In this document: positions 49,535 to 63,306 of the stretch, in pieces
How positions within the stretch are numbered: position 1 is the first letter of the stretch
Layout of the letters: every line of letters starts with the position of its first letter
NCBI RefSeq assembly: GCF_013373865.1
Contig: NC_050468.1
Span: 10,106,510 to 10,170,509 of the forward strand
Length of the DNA stretch: 64,000 nt
Reading direction: 5' to 3'
Source of the DNA: Monomorium pharaonis
Taxonomy: Eukaryota; Arthropoda; Insecta; Hymenoptera; Formicidae
Notes under the pieces: generated by a model
What the model saw: the letters and a program-made list of their open reading frames with translations, nothing else
The model's database searches: none
Told to the model about the DNA's origin: nothing
Program-made: the position numbers and the translations under genes

Positions 49535-49760
49535 CGGCGTTGCTGAAAAAAGAAATTAAAAAGTTTAGCTAGATACAAACGTGAAAGTAATTTTTATTAG
49601 CCCATCAAAATAAAAGTTATGCAAGAGATGTTTGAGCTAGGTGCTGGAATGTCAAAACTTTTGGTACCATTGTTCATCATGCTTGAGCATTCTACCAGCT
49701 AAGTAATAAACTACAATAAGAGGAATAATATTTTAGCAAAAGTCAAGAACTAAATACAGA
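49535..49760. mobile_element. ~220-bp palindromic MITE, family B copy 4 (degraded)
   Basis: Contains the family core GCTGGAATGTCAAAAC and TTGTTCATCATGCTTGAG and a left subterminal TTTAGCTAGATACAAACG. The right end (AGAACTAAATACAGAGT) is clearly diverged, so exact borders are uncertain. Confidence 0.6.
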
Positions 49761-51879
49761 GTTTCGAATAATATTTGAAGGCCACACTTTTCTTGCACGA
49801 CGCGTGCACAAGCGGAAAGGAGAAGGCTATAGAAACGTCACGACACGCGATAGATCCGACTCGTTCGATGCAGGCCTCTCTCGCGCTCGCTCACGTTCTA
49901 GAATCCGATCCGACTTCGTCGAAGGGCCCTAGTACGGAGTACCCTAGGTTCTAGATCATCGTCGATCTCCCGCTTCGCGTTCGTCGTCGAGTAATGAGAA
50001 CAATGCGAGGCACATGACACCGCGGCCATTCTTATTCGGACTTCTCTCTATCATGTCCTCTCGCTCCTTCCCTCTTTTGCCCGCCCTCTCTCTCTCTCTT
50101 CTTCTTCTTCTTCCGGCGAGATAGTACAACGAGGCGCAACGAGTTATAGCGGCTCGGAGCGAGGTAAATAATATATTAATATAAGATACGAGTGGCGGTG
50201 CGGTGGTTGGCAGGGCACCAGGAGGTAATGGATGCCCGGGCTCGCTGGAAGTGACGGCTCTCCGCTGGTTGCGTGGCCATTCGTGGTTAAATTCCTGGTT
50301 CTTCCGAGGAGGCCCCCCGCGGTCCGTGGGCTCCGCTGTCACCACCCCCCGCCAAGGGCCCCCCCTCGAAACTACGGCCGGCATGCCTACGGCGTCGCGT
50401 TCCACCGCCGCGTTCTCCGCCACGTTCCATCATCGCGGGGTACCATCGGGAGGGCCTTCACATCGTTTCACGAAGTCTCCCTCGCCCCTTCTTTGCGCCC
50501 CTTGCCCGACGATCTCCGCTGAGAGTCTTATCTCTCTTTCAGCCTCTCGTCATTGCTGACTTTTTGCACGGCACTTTTCTCGATAATCTCTTAATCCTGA
50601 TGAGATGACGCGTTGAACAGCTCGCTTCTTAATAACATTCCTCTTGTGTGTTTACGCGTGTAATTTAGCGTACATTAAATATAAACTCCCCCCCCCCCTT
50701 TTTTTTTTTTTTAAGAGCTAGTTATTAAACAATGACGAGACTCGGGCGTTTTATCAATGTAGCTGTACCTGCATTTACAACGTCGTATGTCTTCGAAAAA
50801 TATAATCACCTTGGCTGCGAGTGATCACCTTGGTGTCCATCGTTAGAGCGTGACGGCATTTAACGCAGTTATCTTCTACCGGACGAGACACTCTCGCGAA
50901 GCAGCAGGTACGGCCTTTAGAGTCGAAAATAGCCCCGTACGAACCGGGACCTAGACCGCACGAATCTCCATCTTGGAAATAATTAGGGGGACCAAGATCG
51001 ATGTCCCGGCCTCGAAAACCACTTCGACGATAGCATCAGAAACGAAGCTGAATGGAGTCCATTGATGGGTCCGCGCCCGTTCTCGAGAGCGTCTTCTCCT
51101 CGCTATCAGGATTCACGGTCCGGTCTAAATATCTTCCTGAATGTCCAGTGAAGAGAGGAGTCCCCCTTTCCCCCTTTTCGCCTTCCGAGAAATCGAGCGT
51201 CCTTTCCGGGACGAATTCCCGAGATAAAAAGGGTCTGAATGAATCAAGGACAGTCGCGTGCACGACTCCCGATTTCTTCACCGTTCCTTCTTTCGTACGC
51301 GTATTCTTCCCGTACGTCCTGTCTCGTATTTTGTGACTAGATGTCGCCGAGATGTCGCCATCTTTGTACGATTAGATCTGCGGATGCGTAGAATGTCGCT
51401 TTTACGCGGAGATAAAAATTCACAACCGGAAGTTGTAGCCTTCACGGTGTCTCGCTTTCGGCTCTGTTTTCCTCCGACCTGAAAAGACGCCCGATTATTC
51501 GATTCGAATAATCAAAGTTAACAGTGACGAAGGGGCTACGTGAGCCGAGAAGCGATCGGCTGTTATTCACCGCGATCCGAGTGAATCATTTTCGTGGGAT
51601 TATCGTACATGGAAAAATTGGCGTGTCAGACGTGGCGCGGCAATAACAATGCCGATGCTGTAACGATTTGGTCGGAATACAGCTTCGAGCAACAATGGTC
51701 TCCCCGGCGCACAAAGACGAGGTGGAAGAAAAAATAAACCGATGATGTACCCTTCCATACGTGACAGGATGAGCTGCCACGTGCCCACTTCGAACGTCGT
51801 TCATACTATCAAACCAATGGCGTGACTTTTTATGACCTTATGCAAAACCTTTTATATGAGTGAAAATTGACTTCCCTTT

Positions 51880-52545
51880 TTCGTTCTCCTTGAACTTTTG
51901 CTATTTTATTCCGTGCAAAAGTGCTATAAGAGATTTTTGTAATCCAAGTATGTTATATATTATCAGAACGAGTATATCTACGTAAGATTTTATGCGAGAG
52001 TTTGAAATTTTTTAAAATTGCAATTAATTCCATGTGCTTTTTATCTAACTGTAAATGACTCTTGTGCTATGTCTGATTCACGCGATACATTGCACATGCA
52101 ACATGATTATGTTGATTATAGATGACAAGATTATACCTCGGACTTAGATTAGAGATTCGTCTATGGATTCCCTGAGTTACACAACATATTCAAAATTTTT
52201 TACATGTAAACAACAAATTAACTTTTCTTTCTCTATTTCCATTTTTCCTAAAAATTTTTTTGTTCCATGCAAAAGACGAATGCCACAAGAGATATGTGTA
52301 ATTTGAATATGTTAAATATTTTCAGATTGAATATCTCTCTACGTAAGATTTTATATGAGAATTTTAAATTTCTTGAATTGCGATTAATTTCATGTGCTTT
52401 TTATTTAAGTTATTCTTGTGCTATGCCACTGATCCACGCGATACATTGCACGTGCAACACCTTCATAATTATGTTGAATGTAGACGACAGGACGGCACCT
52501 CAGACTTACAATTAGACTAGAGATTCGTCTCTGTTGACGCCGTGA
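51880..52545. repeat. tandem direct duplication, ~355-360 bp units
   Basis: Unit 1 (about 51880-52175) and unit 2 (about 52235-52545) share an ordered series of blocks: CCATGCAAAAG-like, AAGAGAT, ACGTAAGATTTTAT, CATGTGCTTTTTAT, CTTGTGCTATG, CGCGATACATTGCAC, and TAGAGATTCGTCT. Offsets between matching blocks are 356-361 bases. Divergence is moderate. No reading frame is conserved between units. Confidence 0.85.
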
Positions 52546-55478
52546 GTCATCATAACGCGGATCGAACTGAATACCAAATTAATCAAGATTTAACCACCCA
52601 GACACCACGAAGCAATATGCGATCGTAGGACACGCTGTCTTTTGGCGGTTTCCTACGTGTTCCACGCACGCGTTCTTGAATATTCTATATCGAGTGATTG
52701 TGTGAGCGTGTGTCGGAAAAACCTTTAGCGATAGGAATATAATGGTCACGCGTGTGGCACATTGTTATTCCGTCACGTGCCGGGTACAAGCGGCGTAGTT
52801 AAAGTCTAATTCATCAAACGCTTACCTCTAAATATTGCTAATGATCGCGATCGCTATCGAGGAATTCGAAAAAGGTGACAGTGAACATCGTGCCTCGACT
52901 CTCTCTTTTGGTATATCGATTTATTCTTTATTTTACAAATGGAGAATTCCATTTAAATATTAAATGATTGACGTCATTTAATCCACTTCAAATTAGGTAG
53001 AATCCAATCATATTTTATGTGCGATACAGAGCGATACGGATGAAGAATTAATCTTTCAAACGAATTTTCTGTGTTTTATAAATAGCAAAACAGACGGAAG
53101 GTTCGGTTAACATCGGGCTAATTATTTAGAGCGTATTTCCCGTGCCGATCGACACAACAATCGTTACTCGCGGACGAAATGCAGACAGCGGCTGGTATTT
53201 TTTTTCTTTTTTTTTTTTTTACTAAGGGATTTGTAGCCGTACGTCGAAATTACGGCGATAAAGTGTCGAAGAACGCTGCGTGACTAACGTATAACGCTCA
53301 TCTCCGGGCGCTATCAAGACGCAGTTTCAGAATTTGCTCGTAAGGTATAAAAGCCACACATAAACGACGTCCTGTCCGAGGTAATAAAATCAAGCTGAAT
53401 TTAATTACGCGTCCGTTATCTTTTCGAGGATCTAGTCCCTTTATCATCGGACACGCCGTGCGTTCCCCTTCGCTCGGTCCCCGCCGTTAAACCACCCCGG
53501 GATTTATTAAATTTGTAACCGCGAACCGCGAGCGTCATCGAAATAACAAAGTGATTGCGCAGAGAATCCTCGGCAACGCTACGCGAGGGAAAAAGAAACG
53601 TCAGCGTCGGTAATTAATACGGTGAGGTTTTCCGTTAAAGAACCGCGTCTTTTTTCCCCCATCTCTCAGTGCGCCAAGGTTTTGGCGAGAGCGCAAGAAT
53701 TCGAGATAGGCATCTCGATCTTCAAGCTCATCGGCGCGCTGCGATTGTCGACGGCGGGGGAATTGAGAATTCGTACGACCGGATGCCTCGGTGCTTTCGG
53801 ATCGTGGCCGTCTGTGGCCCTCGTAAAGCGCTAAATAATCATCCGGACGAAAACTGGCAATAAAATGTGTCGCCGGGCCCGGTAACGAGGCCCGAGGCCT
53901 CGGACGTAGGCGACGGACCACCCAAAGAATCTCGAATAGCCCCTGAGGAGAGGTCACTCTTCAGCTATTCATTATGCATCTCGAATCTCCCCTCGCACCT
54001 TTGTTAATCTAAGCGCTAAGCGTTAATTTAATTAAACCGCCGCGCCGCCGTCCGCTCGCTTGTCGCGGCCGCGCGATTTCTTCTATTTATCGCGCCCCGT
54101 TCGTCCTGTCACCTTTGTCCTCCGCTGGCAAGTCCGTCGTCGACAGCAGATAGCGCTAGTGACGATAATTAATGATCGTGATGTATTCAATCTACTAAAC
54201 GCGCGGAATTCAGCAGCGCAGCCAACATCCCGAGAAAATCGATATAATTCTTTTCCAATATTTTAAAAATGAATTCTTTAATTCCGATACTTTACTTTAG
54301 CTGCGGGTTTCGCACGGGTTTTCTCGAACGGTGATCCTTCATCGATTATTTTAAATCCTCAAATCTCAGTTTCCTCGGCTCGTCGCAGATTTCGCAAACG
54401 GCTATTCAGTTTATCACTTGCGAAAGATCTCTCGGTCCGTACAAAGTGACAAGATAATGACCCTAAGATTATGGCTTTGATGCAACATCTATACTCTCGC
54501 GCGAGACTAAAACGCGAGGAATTCGAGACAAGTGTAGTAAGAGTTGGCTTACATGCGAAAAATGCGCTCGTGTCAGACGTATTGAAACGAACGTGAAACA
54601 AATCGGGGGAAAAGGGAGAAAATATCTAAACAGTTAACACAAGTTTGTGCTTCAGGCGAAACTACGGCGACTGGGAACTTCGCTTAACGCATCCTCGGTG
54701 CTTGTAGTAATATTACGCAAGTGTCCATTAAGCTTATCGATCGTACGCCAGACGTAGGGATTCCCTTTTCATTTTAGCGCACGGTTCGAATGCGCGACAA
54801 CAGGAACGAAGTACGTTCCGTTGCTTACGCTGGGAACGGGAGCTCTCCTTCGGTTTCTGTGGCCGAAATCAAGAGACGCCGAGAGAGTGTCGCGATAGCG
54901 GAGATATAGAAAGCCGCAGAAATCGAGACGGCCGGTTGGTGACCAATGCGGCGCGGAAGCGGATTCTCGTGCGCGCTGCGAGCAAACGGGGCGAGAGGTA
55001 TCTCTATCAGAATGTGTTTTACATTAATACTTTAGTGTTTTAGTGGCGATTGCCGGGGCCGTTAATGCCACTCCGCGTTGAGTGGCCCGGCTCCCGGCTT
55101 TACAAATTTATACACTCTCGGCGCCGAGGAGAGCGCGTCCTCTTCCCGATATGATATCTACGTTCGAAGTTGCGCCAAGTCGTTTGACCTTATTCCCGCT
55201 ACTTCGCCCGGGCCGCCTGGCCAGTTACCGATCGCCGTGCGACGACCTCGGGGTCTTACGTCGCGCTCGCACTTACGAGGTTTTCTTTTCTGATCTGTCG
55301 ACTGCGACTGCCTTTGGCTTCCTTACGACTTAATCCGGCGAAGTCATCTCATACTTCACTTTATTCGTACGAGTCATCGCTTTCTCCGATATCAAGCGCA
55401 TTATCGGTTTGAAGATACATGCAAGCTTACAATCTTCAACGTGCGTCGCGATTCGCTGGTACGCTTTCCTTTTCTTAA

Positions 55479-56030
55479 GTGGACGGCACTTTCGAGAGCC
55501 GAGCGCGATTTCAAGACCCTCGCCCCGAGTGTCTCGATCGTCTCGATTCTCTCGGGGAGGTGATTCCCTCGGGAGCCGGCGGGCCCAGCGCTCGGGGCCT
55601 CGAGGCCGCATTTATGGTGATCGTAGGAAACGCATCGTGTACCACCGTTGATCCAAGGAATGGTAGTGGTGACAGGGATATGGCGACGATGATAGTAGTA
55701 GTGGGTGACGGTGGTGGTGGTGGTAGTGGTGGTAAGTATGGTACCCCCGGAGCGGGTGTCATCATTTATCTCGCACCGGAGATCGGGCCCGCCGATACAG
55801 CGGGACGTTTTAATGGCCGAACCATGTTGGAATTAACCAAAACAAAGACGAAGCATCAATTAGGCGACTTTTTCTTCCACTTCTCCTTCGCCTCCTTTAC
55901 CTTCGCTCGCTCATTCTCTCTCACTCTCGCTCTCTCTTTCCCGCTTTCTTCTTCCTCCGCGTCCGCTTTACTCGCTTCGGTCACGTCGAAGAAGAGGAGC
56001 GGCGAAGGTGCGTACAACGTATATGCATGA
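55479..56030 (+). other. unassigned 183-codon open frame with GGT repeat
   Basis: A plus-strand frame starting at an alternative start codon stays open across CpG-rich DNA and an imperfect GGT/GTA tract (about 55660-55736) that reads Gly/Val-rich. A donor-like GGTAAGTATGG occurs at about 55731. The C-terminal third becomes Phe/Ser/Leu-rich over CT tracts. No domain is recognised; the overlapping minus frame (55511-55765) is equally open. Probably non-coding. Confidence 0.15.
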
Positions 56031-56831
56031 TCCACCTATGCCATCCTCGGTTAGTTTCTTCTCACACCACCGGTGAAACCCGCGCATCCCCTCTCAGGGG
56101 TACAGCCTGCCCTCTCCCCTTTCCTTTGCGCGGCAACGCACATTTTAAACTGCGTACGCGTCCTTTAGCGCCCAGGTAGCCGTATTGTCTCAGATAATGG
56201 CTAATAAATTGTTCGACTAAATCGCACGACTCTCCGGACCACCGTGTCGTCGTCGCTTGCTGTTTTGCGCGGTGGAATCGAGAATCGCCACTTTTGTCAT
56301 ACGAAGTTTCCTCCGAAGAAGGAAGGTACTTGCTCGCGCGCTTGAACGAGAATGGTGTCACCTTTCGAATTGCTGATTGATCGGATTAACTATAAGGCTG
56401 TCTACATGTACGTGATGTTTGAAAAGACTTACGACAAAATATTTCTTACATATTCACATGCTAAGGGGAAACGTTAAGAGCAGACACTGTTTGCACTTTT
56501 TGACTTTTCAAGCAACTATTTATTATGTTTCAACTAATAATATAATAAAGGGGACCAACGTTTTCATAGTGGGAACGATTCTGTACATTCCTTTATCGTA
56601 AGTGAAATACGAACCTGCTGCATTACAGCTATCTTGCTTCGATAGTGAAGTAAATAAATTGGCACATATCACAAGTCGCTCATATAACAAACTGTATTAA
56701 TTTAATAAAAAGTAACAAAAATAAAAATTAGTTTATTAGATCGTATTACTATTTCGACACATTATTTTGTATTACTTAAAATAATGTGTTGTATAACAGA
56801 AACTTTTTTTTTAACTAATATATTACTTTAA

Positions 56832-56833
<2 letters not shown>

Positions 56834-56885
<52 letters not shown>
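56834..56885. repeat. (TC)n microsatellite
   Basis: TC run of about 50 bp. Confidence 0.95.
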
Positions 56886-58152
56886 TTTTTTTCTGTTTCA
56901 AGTCGAGGATTATTAATACGACATTAAAACAAAAAAATGTATTTGTCTCTTGAGTCAGATTTTTTAATCGTAATATTTATTCGTTTAACTTTAATAAAAC
57001 TTAGAGAAAAGTACTTAAAAAGAGATATTTTAAAAGATATAACTTTCATTGTTTCTTTTATCATACGTATAAATATATAAATATAAATGAAATGCAATGC
57101 GAACTTGCTTGTTGTGCCAACAAGCTCCAATTTTTTTCTATTTTTAAATTATGGCAAGTATTTAAACTTCTTGACTTGAACGTAAAACAGAAAGTTATCG
57201 ACACTGGCATAGGTTTCCTAAAAGGTCTTTTTATTTTTTTTTTTTTTTTCTTAAAAAATACATTATATTCAGTTATATTGAAAACGGAGAAGTGAATAAA
57301 AGATTATCGTAAACAAGCACGTTATGTGTTATTTAGATGCAAATGTTATATTATAAATATATCAAATTTTACGTTTAGGAATAAGCGATGCTTTTTATTT
57401 CCTCATGATTTCCTGTCGTATTTTTATATATAAAGAAATAATACTTAAAAGTAAAAATATGAAAATGCTATTAAATTACGAATTATAAATAAGAAATGAA
57501 AAATGAATACCATAAATAAACAGCGAACTAGATTATTTTCTGGATTAAGAAATATTATTAAAAAATAAAAACTTAACAGTACTGATGACTTTCTCTGCAC
57601 TTTCAAAGAAGGAAAAAGTAAATTTTGTTTAATTCTTTGCGGCATAGTGATATACTCATGTCACATTTCTTTATTCAGTTTTTTACTCAGACTAAAACAA
57701 AATTATCATTCGGTTTCATAAAATTCATTACAGTTTAATAAAATATTTGAAAACTGTATCGGTTTCTCGTTCCTTAACAGATAAAGAAACCGAAACACGA
57801 TTTAAACGTTTAAATCACGGTTTTTTTCGGTCATGGTTTTGGTTCTTAATTTAAATATCGCTTGATAAATAATAATTTAATAGTAATTACTAATATTTTA
57901 TATATATAATGTTTATTAGTAATTTAAATAATTGAGTACATAGCGGAGGCAAAGGTTTATTTGAATTGTCGTCATAACTTTATTGCACCACAAAAAACAA
58001 AAGATGAACAAGAGAAATGAGAAAAAAAACGAGAATAGTTACACAGTTGTAAGCAAAATTGCAAGTAAAACGTAGCAAGCAAAATTAATGTATATTTTGT
58101 TGAATTAACGTGATTAATAGTTTATATTTAGAATATATAAGTACACATATAT

Positions 58153-58373
<221 letters not shown>

Positions 58374-58454
58374 GTACATAAGTACTACGTTTAATATAAT
58401 TCTTTTACAGAGTAAGAAAATTTTTAGTTAGAATTCTTAGCAAGAATTTCTTAC

Positions 58455-58456
<2 letters not shown>

Positions 58457-58497
<41 letters not shown>

Positions 58498-58519
58498 ATA
58501 TATATAATATATATAATTA
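58457..58519. repeat. (TA)n microsatellite
   Basis: TA run with a few slips (ATATAATAT). Confidence 0.95.
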
Positions 58520-59609
58520 TACATGATTTTTATATAATATTTAATTAACAATATTATTTTTATTTATTTACTATATTTTACTGTGTGCGATAGCTGCGGC
58601 CCATTCAACGCTACAAACGCTTCGAAACATTTTATTGATTAATCAGAACAAAGAAAAAATGCCTCAAAGCGTTTATAACATAAAATGGATCTTAACCGTA
58701 AACGCCACCGTAGCACAGAATCGAAGCAAAATTTCTGTGCTAATCATTTACCACGCAAGGTGCGTGTTACATTTAAACACATAATGTAATCATTGGTTCC
58801 GTCATCATCCAAATAGTATTAAAATGACCAGTTAAAAAAAGAATAAACAATTTAAATAAGTCGTATAAGTTTGTAGAAAATAAATTGCAATAACCAAAAA
58901 TATACCGAAAATAACCGCAAATAGAACATAATTTAATGGTCCAGTTATGTTTTCGGTGTTTTAAATTTAACAGAATTTCAATACGCTTTACAATTTTAGT
59001 CTGACAAAAAAAACGGTTATCAAACTGTTATATGTTCCGGTTCCGGTTCGGTTCGGGTCTCTGTTTTTCGATAAGCCCAAATGGCTTCATATATTTAACT
59101 CTCACATTTCACACTGGGTCAATATAACTCAAAATGTTTTTATTTTTTCTTAAATATTTTTTGAACTGAAATATTTATAACACTCTTTTAGGATATCCTT
59201 TTTTTTTTAATGTCTAGAGTTTGATCTTAAAAAAAAAAAGATTTAAATTGATACTTTTACATTGCAAATCTAGATGGGTATACATATAATGCACAATAAA
59301 TAAAGTGTAGGATCCTAGAGTTAAGTTCCTAGTATACCAATCACTTATAACAACCATCACACAAAGTTATTTTGACATTTATTAAAGAAAATATGTAAAA
59401 ATCGTTAAAAAAGATTTAATAAGGAAAGTGATATATATTGTTATGTCGCAAAAGGTTAAAGAATGCATATATAGCTACAATTTAAAAAAATGAACATGTT
59501 GCTCGACTAAAAAAAGAAACAAGAAATATTGATAATAATTTTGAGTGTAAAAAATATGATATATTTTAGTGACGGTAAGATTTACGACAAAAGAACTACA
59601 CATTGTAAA

Positions 59610-59686
59610 CAATTTGTGTAAAATTATACTTATTATAATAGGTTTCAAAATCACCCATTTATAATAGATGTAATTTTACACAATTT
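59610..59686. repeat. hairpin with ~28-bp arms
   Basis: Arms 59610-59637 (CAATTTGTGTAAAATTATAC...) and 59659-59686 are inverted repeats with few mismatches; the loop is about 21 nt. AT-rich, likely a small foldback element. Confidence 0.65.
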
Positions 59687-60330
59687 TTTTATAGTGTTTA
59701 TATATCGAAAATTACAGCTAAGAAACTTTTTGGAAAAGAACGTCATCATTTAATAGAAAACCCACGTTTTTATGAAGAACACAGGTAACATATCGGAATA
59801 TAAACTGAAAAAACGAAGAATAATCTCTGTCCTTGACTATTATTGCACAATGGTTAACGGTAATTTTTTGTGATTCTCTTTTTACCTGCCTTGCGACCAT
59901 TTCTCGACCCAAAATTTTATAAAGAGACCGAAGTGCGAAATAACGACGTACAATAGCTGACAGCATTTTGGGATGTCTCTATAAACCAATTCTCGAAACA
60001 AATGAGACAGATCTTTAACAAATCATCGAAGAGAACGTTTATACATCTTTCCAATAACGTTTATTTTCCGTGGAATTGCCGCATGCACTTCATCATGTTA
60101 TGCATATTATTCTTAAAAGGCATTATAAGGGAAGGTTTGTTCGAGAAAAAGAAAACGAGGACATGGCAATCTTTCGATTTATGGATTTATGGATCCTTTG
60201 TGTGTCTCGTATCTTCTCACGTAAATCCCGCACGAGCATTTACAAATATTATTGTTAAGCGTTTACATTAATTAATATCGTTGAATATCCCTCAGAGTTT
60301 CCACACAGTTATCCTTGCGAATTAAATGCA

Positions 60331-62430
60331 AATTCACTTTTGCGGTACTATTATATCTGATTTGACGGCGGTATTAACGGTCGCGGGATGTCGAAACAGA
60401 AGTCAGCACCCGACGATACCAGGCGAGGAGTCATTTAGTACGAGACGAGCGATGATGGATAGTTAAAATCGACCGCGTCTGTCCATGCCCTGGAATCGCT
60501 CGCTGGCGTATAGAAGGACAGGGAGAGAGACAGGGGAGGGGGGACAGGCGGGGAAGGGGGGGTTTAGCCATGCCGTTACAGCCTCGATATAAACGAGAGG
60601 CTGATCGCACAGGTGACGCCGCCGGCGCGGCGATCTCCTCCACTAATCACCATCGGTTTTAGATTATTCTGAAATAATGACGGCTTTCTAACAGCGGCGT
60701 ATGGCTAGCGAACGGATGAATCGGGCAGCTAACGTGGCGACGGTGATAAATCGTACGCCACGTATCGTGGCTAGTGGCTGATGACGTAACGCATCTCGCG
60801 GCAGCATCACGTCGCCGGATGCAACGACAGGGACAAAAGGAGGATCCCCCAGGTGTCGCGACGACATCCTTGGAACGTCCTGCGGCCACCGCGACGCGTC
60901 CTCGAAATATTTCGGATGACCGCCGTCCGTTCTCCATCGTCCGCCCGAGGCGATATCGTGAGATTAATCTCGTGACTCTTCCAAAAACACCTCTCTCCTT
61001 CCTCTTTCTCTTTCAGCTTCCGAGATTTATAGAAAGGTGCATCTTTTTGATTAGCGAACAGAATTTAACTGTTAATCCTTACAATACACACTGAGATTTC
61101 CACAGTATTCTAACAACACCTGTTTTACTATGTCATCTACAAAATAGCCTGAGGCACATGGCATTTTTTTGTAAATAAACCTTGCGTTCCAAATGTATTT
61201 CGGTGCAAACATACGGTACCTACTTCAAAAGGTTTAAAGTTTTAAGAAATATATCGATGTTACCGGTATTTGGCAAGCGCACACCAAAAATCATTGGTGA
61301 GGTCTTCTAGACCCCTACTGTGTATGAATCAATAAAACATCAACAAAAAATAAGTGTGCATTGTAAGGGTTAATTGCAAACCCTGTACAAATGACTGTCT
61401 AAATGACCGCATAATTTTACGCTCGCATGTTTGCGCTTGAAAGTAAAGTTGATCAACAACGAGTTGTGCTTCGCCTTTTCACTTTTTTCCCCGAAGCGAA
61501 GAAGTGAACATTTTTACCATTCAAGTTAATAGAGAAATTTTTCACTTTTTGTGTTTCCTTAGAAAAATTACGTGACCGTTCACCCAAGTGTGACTACAAA
61601 TCTCCGGAAATGTCATGGATACTTGGTAGTCAATCTTTCTTTTTACCTGCTGATTTCACACACTTTTAGGACCTTTTGTACCGCTCCGGGGTTCTTGAGA
61701 GCGCGTGGTCTCATGGGAGCCGCCGCACGAGTATTTATGCGTGGTTCTCCTTCGTTACACTATCCAGATCGCATAGTTTCTTCTTTGGGAGAGCCGCGCT
61801 TCTTCACTCGGGCCCGCGTAGCAGCAGCATCAATGGAGAGGAGCGTGAATGAACGATGCCGGTAGCGTGTAGACACGTACGCCTAACCGAACCGGGAATA
61901 CCACTCTCACGGTGTCGTCGAATCGTAAAAATTCAGGAAAGAATTAGAAAGAGTATTCGTAAAAAGTATTTTGATACAAGAACAAAGAGAACACTGATTT
62001 AATCTGAAATGGGGAAAGTCTTGAAAACCTTTTTTTCGATAGTAAAAAGGGTTTTAAATCTTTATGATGTCATTAGTTTAAAAACTTTTTATTGCTCTGC
62101 GATATTGTTGGATTCATTGACGTCTCTCAGAGCAGCTTATCGGAGCAACGTCGGTGGATAATTGCTTCGTTAAGCTGTGGTATTAATGAGCGTCGACATT
62201 CGTCGTTGAGGATGATGGACGTGTCACATAATTTCAGTTAACGAGGAAGAAAGATCGCGTCTAGAAAGAGTCATTGCGCCCGTAACAATCCGTAAACTAT
62301 CTCGCTCAGTACTAAAAAATTATGTAAAAGTGATCCTTTATTTTGTGCCTAAATTTTATTTTTAGAATGTTAGATTAGATAGATCGTCGGCCACTTGGAG
62401 TAATGACAAGTTCGCCGATACAGGACAGTA
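60331..62430. other. mirr upstream flank III: no recognisable gene
   Basis: CpG-rich single-copy sequence (60.35-61.0 and 61.56-62.3 kb) around the TTAA-flanked MITE at 61.07 kb. A purine-rich (GA/GGGA) tract lies at 60510-60565. Frames present are short and show no domain. Confidence 0.6.
61072..61373. mobile_element. piggyBac-type MITE with TTAA flanks
   Basis: The left end TTAA then TCCTTACAATACACACT is matched by the inverted right end TTAA then CCCTTACAATGCACACT (two mismatches in 17). TTAA at both outer edges is the hallmark target duplication of the piggyBac superfamily. The 302-bp element has no transposase frame, so it would depend on an enzyme encoded elsewhere. The low TIR divergence suggests a fairly young insertion. 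Confidence 0.8.
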
Positions 62431-63306
62431 GAGGAAAATCACCGATATCGACATACTACTTAGTTTTTAAATTATATTCCTTAAATAAAACTAAAAATAA
62501 ATTTTTTTTAATTAAAAATAAAACGTTGGAAAAACGAATACAAACTAGAAAGTCTTATATCAGATTTTAGCAGTTTTTATGTAATAAATCTTTTAATTAA
62601 GTTTTAAATTTGATTTAAGTCACAAATCGACATAGTGTGATGCTATATTTTTGTTTTCCTTTTCCTTTCACACAAATTATCTGTACAAAATGTTTACAAG
62701 CCAAATGTATATATGAGGATGTATGAGAATTTTTTAAAGTGAAGGAAAGAAAGATGAAAAACGTTTTATTTTCTGTTTTAATTTGAAGAAAAAGATTACA
62801 AAGAAGTCTCTTATTTACTTGCCTTTTATTTTATCTTATATGATTTTTATTTTATTGTTTGTTTAATCAATAGTGTGAGAGAGTATCCCGATTTTGTTTT
62901 AAAGTAAAACGTTTTTTATTTCAATTTGTGTAAATACAGATTTACAACACATTTACGATGCATCCTGATTTTATAATTTTCAAACTACATTATGAGAAAA
63001 AATAGAAAGGAGAAAAATTTTAATTAATTTTAGGACTATGCAAACATGAAAAATAATCTTATAATACACTTACTATTGTTTAAACTGTCATTTACAACCG
63101 AAAATTATGTATATTTTATTCTAGCTTTTGAAAAATTTATTTTAACGTGTTATATGAACATTACAAGCTTTTACTTCTTCAACTAAACAAATCATGTTTT
63201 TATATCAATGAATTTAAAAAATAATAAGTATAAATTAATAAAATATTTAATTTCCGAGAAAGGGTGTTGTTTTAGAAGACCTACATTGGTATTGGTGACT
63301 TTCCTC
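62431..63306. mobile_element. TIR element family A, copy 3
   Basis: The left end GAGGAAAATCACCGATATC and the inverted right end GAGGAAAGTCACCAATACC differ at few positions, the best-preserved termini in the family. The interior aligns with copy 2 near the right end (GCTTTTGAAAAATTT, TTTTACTTCTT, AATCATGTT). About 876 bp, no transposase frame. Confidence 0.8.

Larger units (their letters stand above)
43651..56400. other. mirr upstream flank II: no recognisable gene
   Basis: Mostly CpG-rich single-copy sequence with AT-rich, MITE-bearing patches at 45.85-46.1, 46.65-47.25, 49.5-49.75 and 51.85-52.5 kb. Notable small features: repeated ATAAATGCC motifs at about 44300-44340; a GAGC tetranucleotide run at 48024-48055; CpG-rich open stretches at 49.95-50.56 and 55.48-56.03 kb that carry long frames on one or both strands without domains. 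A TTCGA-containing B-box-like site near 54785 lacks a tRNA fold. Confidence 0.6.

Noticed and set aside
49956..50559. 155-codon minus and 118-codon plus overlapping frames
   Set aside because: Both strands are open because of CpG-rich composition; the minus frame starts at GTG just after an in-frame stop, and no domain is recognised.
54720..54810. tRNA-like B box (GGTTCGAATGC)
   Set aside because: No matching acceptor stem, T-stem pairing or A box at the right spacing.
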